DNA of 64,000 nucleotides from Pseudomonadota bacterium (lineage in GTDB: Bacteria > Pseudomonadota > Gammaproteobacteria > Steroidobacterales > Steroidobacteraceae). The notes beneath the pieces are model-generated. The model was not told the origin of the DNA, ran no database searches, and saw only the letters and a program-made list of their open reading frames with translations. Made by a program: the position numbers and the translations under genes. The stretch spans positions 14,770 to 78,769 of the forward strand of contig JAEWLQ010000023.1 of the NCBI GenBank assembly GCA_023457495.1. The letters run 5' to 3'. Positions 49,587 to 58,295 of this stretch are shown here, one piece after another (positions within the stretch are counted from its first letter, which is position 1; every line of letters begins with the position of its first letter).

Positions 49587-50570
49587 ATGAGAAGGATCTC
49601 CCTGACCGTTTTCGCACTCCTGCTCCTCTGCGGACTGGCGGGCGCGAAAGAGGTCGACCCCGAGCCCTCTGTCCCGAAAGTGGATGAATCGGGCATGGAG
49701 GTCATCCTGGTGATGGGCGAACAGCCGGGACCGGGACTGTGGAAAGTGTCTTCCGGGCCGCACGTCATGTGGATTCTCGGTGAGATATCGCCGTTTCCAC
49801 GCCAGGTGAAATGGAAGTCCACGAAATTCGATGGACTGCTGCGTGAATCGCAGGAGCTGCTGCTCGACTTTTCCGGCTATTGGCGCACCGACGCGCATCA
49901 GAGCGCGGCCCTCGAGAACGCCGGGAAACTTCCCGCCGGGCAGGATCTCGACGACGTGATTTCGCCGCAGCTCTATTCCCGCGTCCAGGACACCGCGAAA
50001 CTATTCGGCGGCCCCTCGTTGGACGACCTGCATCCCTTCGCGGCGACGAATCACCTGGTGACGAGCGCACTGCGGAAGTTGGACATGAGCCGATTCAGCG
50101 CCAGGTTCGCCGCGGCGGAACTGGGTCGCAAGCGCCATGTCCGGATCACCTACTACGCCGTGCCCGAAATCGCGTTCGAAGAACGACTGCGAAACTGGCG
50201 GCACCCGTCGAACGTCGTCTGTCTCGAGCGCCTCGTGAACACCCTCGACGATGGCGGCAGCGGCGTGCGACGCCTGGCGAATGCCTGGTCGACTGGAGAC
50301 ATCGCCGCATTGCGTGAGCTCGTGCCCGCGTATTCCTTCTCTCGCGATGGCTTTCGCGCCGACGAATGCGCCGCCGCGATGCATGGTGGCGAACAGCAGT
50401 CCCGGAACTACAAGACCAGCCGCACGCAGGGGTGGCTGAACGAGGCGGAACGCGCGCTGCACGACAACCGCAGCACGATGGCCGTCGTGTTGATGTCGGA
50501 GATCTTCGCCGAGGATGGTTACCTGGCCGCGCTGCGCGACAAGGGGTACGAAATCACCGCGCCCGAATGA
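49587..50570 (+). CDS. TraB/GumN family protein, exported
   Basis: A 327-residue periplasmic protein. Signal peptide about 1-20 ('ISLTVFALLLLCGLAGA'). The start of the domain, 'GPGLWKVSSGPHVMWILGEI', is the TraB/GumN opening (the usual GSIH turn is here GEIS, so the typical His is missing), and the end 'GWLNEAERALHDNRSTMAVVL' resembles the family's RN..WA/ hydrolase-like C-terminal region. Relatives are putative Tiki-type metalloproteases; loss of the GxxH histidine suggests this copy is inactive or diverged. A GGAGAGG ribosome binding site precedes the ATG. It is convergent with the pilZ end of the fab cluster. Confidence 0.78.
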   Translation: MRRISLTVFALLLLCGLAGAKEVDPEPSVPKVDESGMEVILVMGEQPGPGLWKVSSGPHVMWILGEISPFPRQVKWKSTKFDGLLRESQELLLDFSGYWRTDAHQSAALENAGKLPAGQDLDDVISPQLYSRVQDTAKLFGGPSLDDLHPFAATNHLVTSALRKLDMSRFSARFAAAELGRKRHVRITYYAVPEIAFEERLRNWRHPSNVVCLERLVNTLDDGGSGVRRLANAWSTGDIAALRELVPAYSFSRDGFRADECAAAMHGGEQQSRNYKTSRTQGWLNEAERALHDNRSTMAVVLMSEIFAEDGYLAALRDKGYEITAPE

Positions 50571-50597
50571 GCCTGCGACGGCCCGGGCGTATCGGTG

Positions 50598-50966
50598 CTA
50601 CATCGTGTGCGTGGCTTTGTCGCCGGCGAGCGCGCCGGCCAGATAGGTCTCTATCTTCTTCTGCGTCTGCCCGCGGTCCTGGTCGGAGAACTGCACGCCG
50701 ATGCCCGCGGTGCGTTTGCCCTGCGCGCCTTTCGGCGTCAGCCAGATCACGCGGCCCGCGACCGGCAGTTTCTCGTCCTCGCCCATCAGGTTCAGCAGCA
50801 TGAACACTTCATCACCGATGCGGTAATTGCTGTTCGTCGGGATGAACAACCCGCCGTTCTTCACGAACGGCATGTAGGCGAGATAAAGCGCGCTCTTGTC
50901 CTTGATGGTGAGCGTGAGCAGGCCGGGCTTGTTGCTGCCCGTGCGTCCGGTACGTCCCTCGCTCAT
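50598..50966 (-). CDS. pilZ: PilZ domain protein (type IV pilus type)
   Basis: A 122-residue single PilZ domain. 'LLTLTIKDKSALYLAYMPFV', 'NGGLFIPTNSNYRIGDEVFM', 'PVAGRVIWLTPKGAQG' and 'RTAGIGVQFSD' match the PilZ protein of Pseudomonas and Xanthomonas, whose gene also follows holB. The N-terminal RxxxR c-di-GMP motif is absent, as in that subfamily. Start ATG 50966 overlaps the holB stop (ATGA). Needed for type IV pilus assembly in relatives, through PilB and FimX. Confidence 0.9.
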   Translation of the reverse strand: MSEGRTGRTGSNKPGLLTLTIKDKSALYLAYMPFVKNGGLFIPTNSNYRIGDEVFMLLNLMGEDEKLPVAGRVIWLTPKGAQGKRTAGIGVQFSDQDRGQTQKKIETYLAGALAGDKATHTM

Positions 50967-51907
50967 TGCCGGCTCCACCGCCACAGCAGGGCCTCGACGG
51001 CCATGGTCTTGTTGATCGACGTGTGGGAAAGCTTGCGCATGTCGCGAATGGCGTCCGAGAACTCGAATAGGCGACATATGTTCGGCTGGCCCACCGAACC
51101 TGACAAGTGAGTTACGTCGCGGATTGCGCCGTTTTCGAGGATCCGATCTGTGACCCAGCTCTCAAGGCAGGCCAGGCGCGTCGCGAGGTCCCCGCGGGCC
51201 CATTTTTCCGCCACGGCGGGCGGCTGAAGATTGCCGCTGCCGATGTCCTTCAGGGCCTGGAGGGTCTCGTTTCGCAGCTGCGCGAGGGCGGCCGGATCGG
51301 CCTCCAGCAGCGCGAACGGCCCTGCCCCGGTCGCGGCCAGCGCCTCGCGCCAGGGCCCCGCGCCGCGGGCGGATTCGAGGAAGGCCGCCGCGTCGTCCCG
51401 CGACGGCGCGGCGAGGCGCAGCTTCGAGCAGCGGCTGCGCAAGGTCGGCAGCAGGCGTGAGGGCGAACTCGTGACCAGCAGCAGCAGCGTGCGCGCAGGC
51501 GGCTCCTCGAGCGTCTTGAGCAATGCGTTCGCCGCGAAGTTGTTCATCGCGTCCGCGGGAAAAACAATCGCAACCTTGTAGCCGCGGCCATGCGCCGTGA
51601 GCGACAGGTCCGCGGCGAGGTCGCGCACGGCGCCGATGACGATCTGGGTCGATTCGCCTTCGGGCGTGAGCACCGATACGTCGGGGTGCTGGCCGGCGGC
51701 TATCCACTTGCAATCCTGGCATTCACCGCAGGGCGCCGCGGGCGCGCGGCAATTGACGAGCTGCGTGATCCAGCGCGCGAGCTCGATCCCTCCCGCGCCC
51801 GGATCCTCATGGATCAGCAGACCGTGCGCGAGCCGGTTCGCCGCGAACGCGGAGCGCACCTCGGCGCAGGCGGCGTCGAACCAGGACGGCAGCCGCGTTT
51901 CGCTCAC
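50963..51907 (-). CDS. holB: DNA polymerase III subunit delta'
   Basis: Clamp-loader subunit of 314 residues. 'LAHGLLIHEDPGAGGIELAR' has a degenerate P-loop, as expected for delta'. The zinc module 'CRAPAAPCGECQDC' is followed by 'GHPDVSVL'-like 'GQHPDVSVLTPEGE', 'DAMNNFAANALLKTLEEPP' and the sensor region 'LVTSSPSRLLPTLRSRC', including the SRC motif. The GTG at 51907 shares bases with the tmk stop (GTGA). Frame open upstream lies inside tmk. Confidence 0.94.
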   Translation of the reverse strand: MSETRLPSWFDAACAEVRSAFAANRLAHGLLIHEDPGAGGIELARWITQLVNCRAPAAPCGECQDCKWIAAGQHPDVSVLTPEGESTQIVIGAVRDLAADLSLTAHGRGYKVAIVFPADAMNNFAANALLKTLEEPPARTLLLLVTSSPSRLLPTLRSRCSKLRLAAPSRDDAAAFLESARGAGPWREALAATGAGPFALLEADPAALAQLRNETLQALKDIGSGNLQPPAVAEKWARGDLATRLACLESWVTDRILENGAIRDVTHLSGSVGQPNICRLFEFSDAIRDMRKLSHTSINKTMAVEALLWRWSRQ

Positions 51908-52551
51908 TTGGCCGGCGCCGGGTCGAGCTTGAAGAATTCCTCGAGCGCGGCGACGGCCTTGTCGCAGACCTCGTCGAGCTTCGCGGTCGCATCGATGATG
52001 CGGAATCTCGCCGGGGTCGCGCGCGCGAGTTCGAGATAACGATTGCGCACGCGGTCGAAGAACTGCGCCGACTCGATCTCGAAGCGATCGACGGCGCCGC
52101 GGCGCGCCTGCATGCGCTCGAGCCCGACCCGCACGGGGACGTCGAGCAGGATGGTGCAGTCCGGCACGAGATCGCCATGCACCACGTGCGCGAGTTGCTC
52201 GATGAGCCGCCGGTCGACGCCGCGCCCACCGCCCTGATAGGCATGCGTCGCGTCGGTGAAGCGATCGCACAGCACCCACTCCCCGCGCGTGAGCGCCGGG
52301 CGGATGAGATTGTCCACGTGCACCTGGCGCGCGCCGAACATGAGCAGCGTTTCGGCGGTGGCGCTGATGTGTTCCTCGCCGCGATCCAGCACCAGCGCGC
52401 GGATGCGTTCAGCGACCTTGGTGCCACCGGGCTCGCGGGTCGCGTGCACCGTGATGCCGCGGGCGCGCAGCGACTGGGTGATGCGATCCGCGACCGTGGT
52501 CTTTCCGGCGCCTTCGATGCCCTCGAGCGTGATGAATCGGGCCGGAATCAT
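51904..52551 (-). CDS. tmk: Thymidylate kinase
   Basis: Phosphorylates dTMP to dTDP. 215 residues, with the P-loop 'GIEGAGKTT' (11-19), 'TREPGGTKVAERIR', 'CDRFTDATHAYQGGGRG' (DR(Y/F) motif) and the LID region 'RRGAVDRFE', where Arg is in the LID rather than the P-loop as in type II (E. coli-like) enzymes. Start overlaps the mltG stop (ATGA). Part of the conserved mltG-tmk-holB block. Confidence 0.96.
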   Translation of the reverse strand: MIPARFITLEGIEGAGKTTVADRITQSLRARGITVHATREPGGTKVAERIRALVLDRGEEHISATAETLLMFGARQVHVDNLIRPALTRGEWVLCDRFTDATHAYQGGGRGVDRRLIEQLAHVVHGDLVPDCTILLDVPVRVGLERMQARRGAVDRFEIESAQFFDRVRNRYLELARATPARFRIIDATAKLDEVCDKAVAALEEFFKLDPAPAK

Positions 52552-53567
52552 TTGCGATTTTCCCTCAGGCGGGCGAGATAACGTTTCACCGCGGCATTGT
52601 GCTCTTCGTACGTGGCCGAGAACACGTGCGAGCCGTCGCCAGCGCCGGTGGCCACGAAGAAGATGTCCCCCGTCTCGAGAGGATGCGTCGCGGCCACGAT
52701 CGCCTCGCGCGACGGCAGCGCGATCGGCGTCGGCGGCAGACCCTTGCGTGTGCGCGTGTTGTACGGCGTGTCGGTTCTCAGGTCGCGCGTGCGGATGTCG
52801 CCGTCGTACGCGTCGCCCAGCCCGTAGATCACGGTGGGATCCGTCTCCAGTCGCATGTTCTTTCGCAGCCGCGTGACGAACACGCCCGCGATGCGTGGCC
52901 GCTCGCTCGCGAGTCCGGTTTCCTTCTCGACGATGGACGCGAGGATCAGGGCCTCGTAGGCGTTCGCGAGTGGCAGGCCCTCCGCGCGCGAGCTCCACGC
53001 CGCTTCGAGTGCTTCGGTCATCTTGCGATACGCGGCGGCATACAGGTCGCGATCGGTGGTGTTGGCGGCGAAGCGATACGTGTCCGGAAAGAAGCGTCCC
53101 TCCGGATGTTCGCCCGCGTGGCCGATGGCCGCCATGATCTCGGCGACGTCCTTGCCGCGCAGGGTCGCACGGATTTCCGGATGCGCCTCGATCGCGCGCC
53201 GCATGTCCGCGAATGTCCAGCCTTCGACGATGGTCAATGCCTCGAAGACGACGCGGCCTTCCTCGAGCTGGCGCAGGATTTCAGCCGGACTCGCCTGCGC
53301 GGGAATCTCGTAGCGACCCGACTTCACCTGCGGCCAGCCGCGGATCCTCAGTAACAACTCGATGGCGCGCCGGTCTTCGAGCGCGCCGCGGGTTTCGAGC
53401 TCGGCGAGCACGGAGCGCACCGTCGCGCCGGGCTTCACTTCCAGTGGCACCGCGGCGGTGTGCGGACCCGCGCCGTTCATCGCGGCGTTCATGCGCTGCC
53501 AATAGAACCCGCCGCCGGCGGCCCCGATCAGCACCAGCAGCGCCAGCGCGAGCAGCAGCTTACGCAT
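52548..53567 (-). CDS. mltG: Endolytic murein transglycosylase
   Basis: Inner-membrane lytic transglycosylase that cuts nascent glycan strands and ends their polymerisation. 339 residues with one N-terminal membrane helix (about 4-24, 'LLLALALLVLIGAAGGGFYW'), a LysM-like region, and the YceG domain with the catalytic Glu in 'ALILASIVEKETGLASERP', 'GVFVTRLRKNMRLETDPTVIYG' (split) and 'PYNTRTRKGLPPTPIALP'. Overlaps pabC by 8 bp and tmk by 4 bp. Confidence 0.95.
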   Translation of the reverse strand: MRKLLLALALLVLIGAAGGGFYWQRMNAAMNGAGPHTAAVPLEVKPGATVRSVLAELETRGALEDRRAIELLLRIRGWPQVKSGRYEIPAQASPAEILRQLEEGRVVFEALTIVEGWTFADMRRAIEAHPEIRATLRGKDVAEIMAAIGHAGEHPEGRFFPDTYRFAANTTDRDLYAAAYRKMTEALEAAWSSRAEGLPLANAYEALILASIVEKETGLASERPRIAGVFVTRLRKNMRLETDPTVIYGLGDAYDGDIRTRDLRTDTPYNTRTRKGLPPTPIALPSREAIVAATHPLETGDIFFVATGAGDGSHVFSATYEEHNAAVKRYLARLRENRK

Positions 53568-54390
53568 CGAGCGCCTCGATATGTGCGCGAAGCTTCAGTG
53601 AAATCGGATTCATGCGGATGCGATGCTCGCCCACACTGCGCGCGGGCACAACTCCGAGACGCGCGTTCGTGATGAAGGCCTCGTCGGCCGCCTGCACATC
53701 CTCGACCGACAGCGGCCGCTCGCGAACGGCGATTCCCAGGCGCGGCGCCTCCCGCAGCACGATGCCGCGCATGACGCCCGCGACACCCACACGCTCCACG
53801 GACGGCGTCACGATCACCCCGGCTTGCACGATGAAGAAATTGCTCATCACGCCCGACACGATGTGATCGCGGGTATCGAGCAACAGTGCTTCGAAGGCCC
53901 CTTCGCCATCTTCGGCGGCGGCCAGTACGTTCTCCAGCCGATTGAGATGTTTCAGTCCCGCCAGCGGTGAATAGTCCGCGATCCGCAGTCGCGCGATTCG
54001 CAGGTCCACGCCCGACTCGACGTCCGGCAGTTCCACGGCCGGCCACAGCGAGACGATGCGCCGTGCACTTTCCGTCGTCGGTGCATAGCCGCGCCGGCGC
54101 GCGCTGCCGCGCGTGACGATCACCTTCAGCACCGCCAGCGCGGGAGCCTGCGCGCAGGCCGCGGTGATCTCCGCGCGCAACGCGTCTAGCCCGTCGAATG
54201 CGATGCCGAGCCGGGAGAGTCCCGCCGTGAGGCGGGCAAGATGTGCTTCGAGGAAGCGCGCGCGATTTCCTCGGACCAGGATGGTTTCGAACAGGCCATC
54301 GCCATACTGCAGGCCGCGATCGTCGACGGGCACGGCATCGCCGCGCACGCCATCGATCCAGGCGCCAAGCGAAGCGCTCACGTCATCCAC
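53560..54390 (-). CDS. pabC: Aminodeoxychorismate lyase
   Basis: PLP enzyme that releases pyruvate from aminodeoxychorismate to give 4-aminobenzoate for folate. 276 residues of fold type IV: 'RGLQYGDGLFETILVRG', the PLP lysine in 'LAGLKHLNRLENVLAA', and 'ALLLDTRDHIVSGVMSNFFIV' (split), typical of PabC. Branched-chain aminotransferases share the fold, but the gene order next to pabB and mltG decides. Overlaps pabB by 13 bp. Confidence 0.93.
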   Translation of the reverse strand: MDDVSASLGAWIDGVRGDAVPVDDRGLQYGDGLFETILVRGNRARFLEAHLARLTAGLSRLGIAFDGLDALRAEITAACAQAPALAVLKVIVTRGSARRRGYAPTTESARRIVSLWPAVELPDVESGVDLRIARLRIADYSPLAGLKHLNRLENVLAAAEDGEGAFEALLLDTRDHIVSGVMSNFFIVQAGVIVTPSVERVGVAGVMRGIVLREAPRLGIAVRERPLSVEDVQAADEAFITNARLGVVPARSVGEHRIRMNPISLKLRAHIEALDA

Positions 54391-55754
54391 TCGAACGCGC
54401 GCAACATGCCGAGAGCCTTGGCGCGTGTTTCCTCGAGCTCACGTTCCGGATCCGAATCCGCGACGATACCGGCGCCTGCGCGCAACTCGACCTCCTGCCC
54501 GTCCATCGTCATCGTGCGGATGAGGATGTTGAAGTCCGCGTCGCCGTCCACGCCTATCCACCCGAGCGAGCCGGTGTAGGGACCGCGTCCTTCGCCTTCG
54601 AGCTCGGCGATGATCTGCATGCAACGCACCTTCGGACATCCGGTGATCGTGCCCCCCGGGAACAAGGCGCGCAAAGCGTCGACCGGCGAGCGATCGGCAC
54701 GCAGGATGCCGTGCACGTTCGACACGATGTGATGCACGTGCGCGTAAGACTCGGTGACCATGTATTCATCGACGCGGACGCTGCCCGCCTCGCAGACCCG
54801 CCCGAGATCGTTGCGCTCGAGATCGATGAGCATCACATGTTCGGCGCGCTCCTTGGGATGCGCGACCAGTTCGGCGATCGCGCGGCGATCCGCCTCCGGC
54901 GAGCCGAGCCGCGGCCGCGTTCCGGCAATGGGGCGCGTGGAAATTTCGCGGCCCGAAATGCGCAGCAGCCGCTCGGGCGACGACGAGAGGATGGTCATGC
55001 CGGAGAAGCGCGCGCTGGCGGCGAAGGGCGCGGGATTCGCGGTCCGCAGGGCCGCATACACCCGCGCGGGATCTGCCGGCTCGTTCAAGGTCAGCCGCCA
55101 CGGGCGCGACAGGTTCGCCTGGTAGACATCGCCCGCGGCGATGTGGCGTTGTGCCGCGCGCACGCGTTCGAGGTACTTCTCGGGCAGTTCTTCGCGCAGT
55201 GTCGCGCGCGGCAATGGCGCGACGGTGCCGTGCGTGCCATTCGCGCCGACGGCTTCGAGGTCGGCGATGAGTCGGGCATGCGCGGGACTGTCGCCCTCCT
55301 CGGCAATCGCAAAGACCTTGCCGCTCGCCAGATCGTGTACGGCGAGCGCGTCGACGCGCAGCGCGAATGCGCTCAAAGGCATCCGCGCGGGTGGCAGCGG
55401 CAGGCTGGGCTCGATCTCCGCGGCGAGCTCGTATCCGGCGTAAACGATCCAGCCGCCCACGAACGGCAGGTTGGCGGGTCGGGTCAGCGGGCGGGCTTCC
55501 GCGCGGTACCAGCGTTCCAGGTTGTCGAGGAATCCGCCCGGCGACGGAGTGAATCCGCTGGCGCCGAGCGCGCCGGAAACATCACGCCACAGCGCGGCGC
55601 GCGGTGCGGTCGCGAGCAGGCTGAAACGCGCCAGCGGCCCTTCCGCGGCGCTCTCGAAAAGGATGGGATAACGCTCGGGGTCCGACGCCGCGAGCGCGCG
55701 CAGGGCATTGCCCGCGGCGGCGACGTCGACGATGCGAGGTGCGCGCGTTGCCAA
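54378..55754 (-). CDS. pabB: Aminodeoxychorismate synthase component I (chorismate-binding)
   Basis: Aminates chorismate with ammonia from PabA. 458 residues with an N-terminal TrpE-like domain and the chorismate-binding core: 'YQANLSRPWRLTL', 'SSPERLLRISGREISTRPIAGT', 'LIDLERNDLGRVCEAGSVRV' and 'FPGGTITGCPKVRCMQII'. The motif here is PIAGT, with A277 where E. coli PabB has the nucleophilic Lys of PIKGT; Ala is the anthranilate-synthase state. Position before pabC and within the fab cluster supports PabB. No pabA/trpG is present in the window. Confidence 0.87.
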   Translation of the reverse strand: MATRAPRIVDVAAAGNALRALAASDPERYPILFESAAEGPLARFSLLATAPRAALWRDVSGALGASGFTPSPGGFLDNLERWYRAEARPLTRPANLPFVGGWIVYAGYELAAEIEPSLPLPPARMPLSAFALRVDALAVHDLASGKVFAIAEEGDSPAHARLIADLEAVGANGTHGTVAPLPRATLREELPEKYLERVRAAQRHIAAGDVYQANLSRPWRLTLNEPADPARVYAALRTANPAPFAASARFSGMTILSSSPERLLRISGREISTRPIAGTRPRLGSPEADRRAIAELVAHPKERAEHVMLIDLERNDLGRVCEAGSVRVDEYMVTESYAHVHHIVSNVHGILRADRSPVDALRALFPGGTITGCPKVRCMQIIAELEGEGRGPYTGSLGWIGVDGDADFNILIRTMTMDGQEVELRAGAGIVADSDPERELEETRAKALGMLRAFEWMT

Positions 55755-55776
55755 GGGCTGCGGCCCCGCGGCCGGA

Positions 55777-57024
55777 TCAGCCCTTGAAACGGCGGAAGAT
55801 CAGCGAGCCGTTGGTGCCACCGAATCCAAAGGAATTCGACAGCGCGGCGTCGATCGCGACCTGGCGCGCCGTGTTGGGCACGTAATCGAGATCGCAATCG
55901 GGATCCGGCGTATGCAGGTTGATCGTCGGCGGCGCGACGTTGTCGCGGATCGCAAGCACCGAGAAGATCGCCTCGGCCACGCCGGCGGCGCCCAGCAGAT
56001 GACCCGTCATCGATTTGGTCGAGCTCACCGGCAGCTTGTAGGCGTACTCGCCGAACGCGTTCTTGATCGCGATCGTCTCGGCCTTGTCGCCGAGCGGGGT
56101 CGAAGTCGCGTGTGCGTTGAGATAGTGGATGTCGGCCGGATTCAATTGCGCGTCACGCAGCGCATTGGTCATCGCGAGCCGCGCACCGGCGCCGTCTTCC
56201 GGCGGCGCGGTGATGTGATACGCATCACCGCTCATGCCGAAGCCGATGATCTCGGCATAGATCTTCGCGCCGCGCGCCTTGGCGTGTTCGAGCTCCTCGA
56301 GAATCATCGCGCCACCGCCATCGCCCATCACGAAGCCATCGCGATCCTTGTCCCAGGGACGGCTCGCGCTCTGCGGATCGTCGTTGCGCTCGGATAGCGC
56401 ACGCGCCTGGCTGAAGCCCGCCAGCGCCGTCGGCGTCGTCGCGCACTCGGAGCCACCGGCGATCACGATGTCCGCGTCGCCGTACTGGATGCAGCGCATC
56501 GCGAAGCCGATCGCATGCGTCGAGGTCGTGCACGCGCTCACCACGCCCAGGTTCGGACCCCTCAGGCCGAACTTGATGCTCAGGTGGCCAGCGACCATGT
56601 TGCCGATGGTGCTCGGGATGTAGAACGGCGAGGTCTTCTTGGGATTGTGTGTCCGCTCCCAGTTGATCGCTTCGTCTTCGATACCCGCGAGTCCGCCGAT
56701 GCCGGAGCCCATGATGGCTCCGCAGCGATCACCGTTTTCCTTCGCGAAATCGAGACCCGAATCCGCCACCGCCTGGATGCCCGCACCCATGCCGTAGTGC
56801 ATGAACGGATCCATGCGCCGCGCCTCCTTGGGTGCGATGTAGGTGGCGACATCGAAGCCCTCGACTTCGCCCGCGAAACGCGTGGCGAACGGAGTCGCAT
56901 CGATGCGTGTGATCGGCTTGATGCCGCTCTTGCCCGCGAGGATCGCGGCCCATGCCGTGGCAATGTCGCTGCCTACCGGCGAAACGATACCGAGCCCGGT
57001 AACGACGACGCGTCGCTTGGACAC
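55777..57024 (-). CDS. fabF: Beta-ketoacyl-ACP synthase II
   Basis: Elongates acyl-ACP with malonyl-ACP in fatty acid synthesis. 415 residues; catalytic C165 in 'VVSACTTSTHAIG', His in 'NAHATSTPLGD' and His in 'KSMTGHLLGAAG', plus the conserved Lys. Starts 'VVVTGLGIVSPVG'. Downstream of acpP by 81 bp and upstream of pabB by 22 bp, as in Xanthomonas-type clusters where pabB/pabC follow fabF. Confidence 0.96.
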   Translation of the reverse strand: MSKRRVVVTGLGIVSPVGSDIATAWAAILAGKSGIKPITRIDATPFATRFAGEVEGFDVATYIAPKEARRMDPFMHYGMGAGIQAVADSGLDFAKENGDRCGAIMGSGIGGLAGIEDEAINWERTHNPKKTSPFYIPSTIGNMVAGHLSIKFGLRGPNLGVVSACTTSTHAIGFAMRCIQYGDADIVIAGGSECATTPTALAGFSQARALSERNDDPQSASRPWDKDRDGFVMGDGGGAMILEELEHAKARGAKIYAEIIGFGMSGDAYHITAPPEDGAGARLAMTNALRDAQLNPADIHYLNAHATSTPLGDKAETIAIKNAFGEYAYKLPVSSTKSMTGHLLGAAGVAEAIFSVLAIRDNVAPPTINLHTPDPDCDLDYVPNTARQVAIDAALSNSFGFGGTNGSLIFRRFKG

Positions 57025-57105
57025 ACTATCCTCTTCGTGATGAGGTCGAATGGAGAGCGGGATGGGCGCGGGTCCATTCCTGGGCGCGCCTCCGCGGGAA
57101 AAATC

Positions 57106-57345
57106 TCAGGACTTGCGGCGATCGGAGATGTAGGTGATCGCCTGGCTCACGGTCGTGATCTTCTCGGCGTCCTCGTCCGGAATCTCGATTTCGAATTCCT
57201 CTTCGAGCGCCATCACCAACTCGACCGTATCGAGCGAATCGGCTCCCAGGTCATCGACGAACGAAGCGTCATTCACTACCTGCTCTGCCTTGACGCCCAA
57301 CTGTTCGGCGACGATCGCCTTGACCTGTTGTTCAACCGTGCTCAT
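57106..57345 (-). CDS. acpP: Acyl carrier protein
   Basis: 79-residue acidic carrier. The phosphopantetheine site is S37 in 'DDLGADSLDTVELVMALEEE', which is nearly invariant. The start is ATG 57345 ('STVEQQVKAIVAEQLG'); the frame is open to 57405, but that part contains no family sequence. A 191-bp gap to fabG upstream contains a candidate promoter and a hairpin, so acpP can be expressed separately at the high level usual for this gene. Confidence 0.97.
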   Translation of the reverse strand: MSTVEQQVKAIVAEQLGVKAEQVVNDASFVDDLGADSLDTVELVMALEEEFEIEIPDEDAEKITTVSQAITYISDRRKS

Positions 57346-57416
57346 TTCAGATTCGCCCTCAATAGGAAAGTTTTTTGGCTGCGCCCCTCCCCGGTGGGAG
57401 CGCACAGCGGGCGCGT

Positions 57417-57438
57417 ATTCTAGGGCAACACTTTGCCC
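57417..57438 (-). promoter_or_regulatory. acpP promoter region: -10 box with adjacent inverted repeat
   Basis: On the minus strand a TAGAAT (57422-57417) is preceded directly by a perfect 6-bp inverted repeat GGGCAA/TTGCCC with a 4-base spacer (57423-57438). A TTGACA lies at 57454-57449, 26 bases from the -10 box, too far for normal sigma70 spacing. The repeat would occupy the spacer region, a place for a repressor or activator. The leader to acpP is about 65 bases. Confidence 0.4.
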
Positions 57439-57536
57439 GCTGCCATGCTGTCAAATCGTGAGTGCTTGTTTTTGTTTGTATTTCGTGTGTTTGCCTGTTG
57501 CAAAGACCCAACGATTCAGGGTCGAAAATGCCCTCC

Positions 57537-58295
57537 TCAGGCCATGTACATGCCGCCATTCACGTGCAGCGTCTCGCCCGTGATGTAGCTGGCGGCCGGA
57601 GAACACAGGAAAAGCACGGCCGCGGCGATGTCATCCACGGACCCGAGGCGCGCCATCGGCACCTGGGCGGTGAGCGCCGTCCGTTGCTCGTCGTTGAGCG
57701 CGCGGGTCATGTCGGTGTCGATGAAACCGGGGGCGACCGCGTTCACCGTGACCCCGCGCGAGGCGATCTCCTTCGCCAGGGATTTGGTGAAACCGAGGAT
57801 TCCGGCCTTGGCGGCCGCGTAGTTGGCCTGTCCGGGATTTCCGGTGAGGCCCACGATGGACGTGAGCGACACGATCCGGCCACGACGCTCCTTCATCATC
57901 CGCTTCAGGCATCCCTTCGACAGGCGGAAAACGCTGGTGAGATTGGTCGCGATCACGGCGTCCCAGTCTTCCGGTTTCATGCGCAGCAGCAGCATGTCCC
58001 GCGTGATGGCCGCGTTGTTCACGAGGATGGTCGGCATCTCGCCTTTCGCGTCCAGATCGCCTAACAGGGCATCGATGGATGTGGCGCTGCCCACGTCCAG
58101 GACCGCCCCACGACCGTTGCTTCCGAGCCACGAAGTGATGCCCGCGGCGCCCGCTTCCGAGGTCGCGGTCCCGATGACTTTGGCGCCGGCGCCCGCCAGC
58201 GCCTTGGCGATGGCCTGGCCGATTCCGCGGGAAGCACCGGTGACCAGTGCGACTTCATTCTGGAGATTCGTTTGCAGCATGCGTTGTTGTTCCAT
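57537..58295 (-). CDS. fabG: 3-oxoacyl-ACP reductase
   Basis: NADPH-dependent reduction of 3-ketoacyl-ACP. 252 residues: 'ALVTGASRGIGQAIAKALAG', 'VNNAAITRDMLLLRMKPEDW' and the catalytic Ser, Tyr and Lys in 'VSLTSIVGLTGNPGQANYAA' followed by AKAG, with C-terminal 'ETLHVNGGMYMA'. The ATG at 58295 follows the fabD stop directly; ATG 58280 is equally possible and closer to the E. coli N-terminus. Part of fabD-fabG-acpP-fabF. Confidence 0.96.
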   Translation of the reverse strand: MEQQRMLQTNLQNEVALVTGASRGIGQAIAKALAGAGAKVIGTATSEAGAAGITSWLGSNGRGAVLDVGSATSIDALLGDLDAKGEMPTILVNNAAITRDMLLLRMKPEDWDAVIATNLTSVFRLSKGCLKRMMKERRGRIVSLTSIVGLTGNPGQANYAAAKAGILGFTKSLAKEIASRGVTVNAVAPGFIDTDMTRALNDEQRTALTAQVPMARLGSVDDIAAAVLFLCSPAASYITGETLHVNGGMYMA

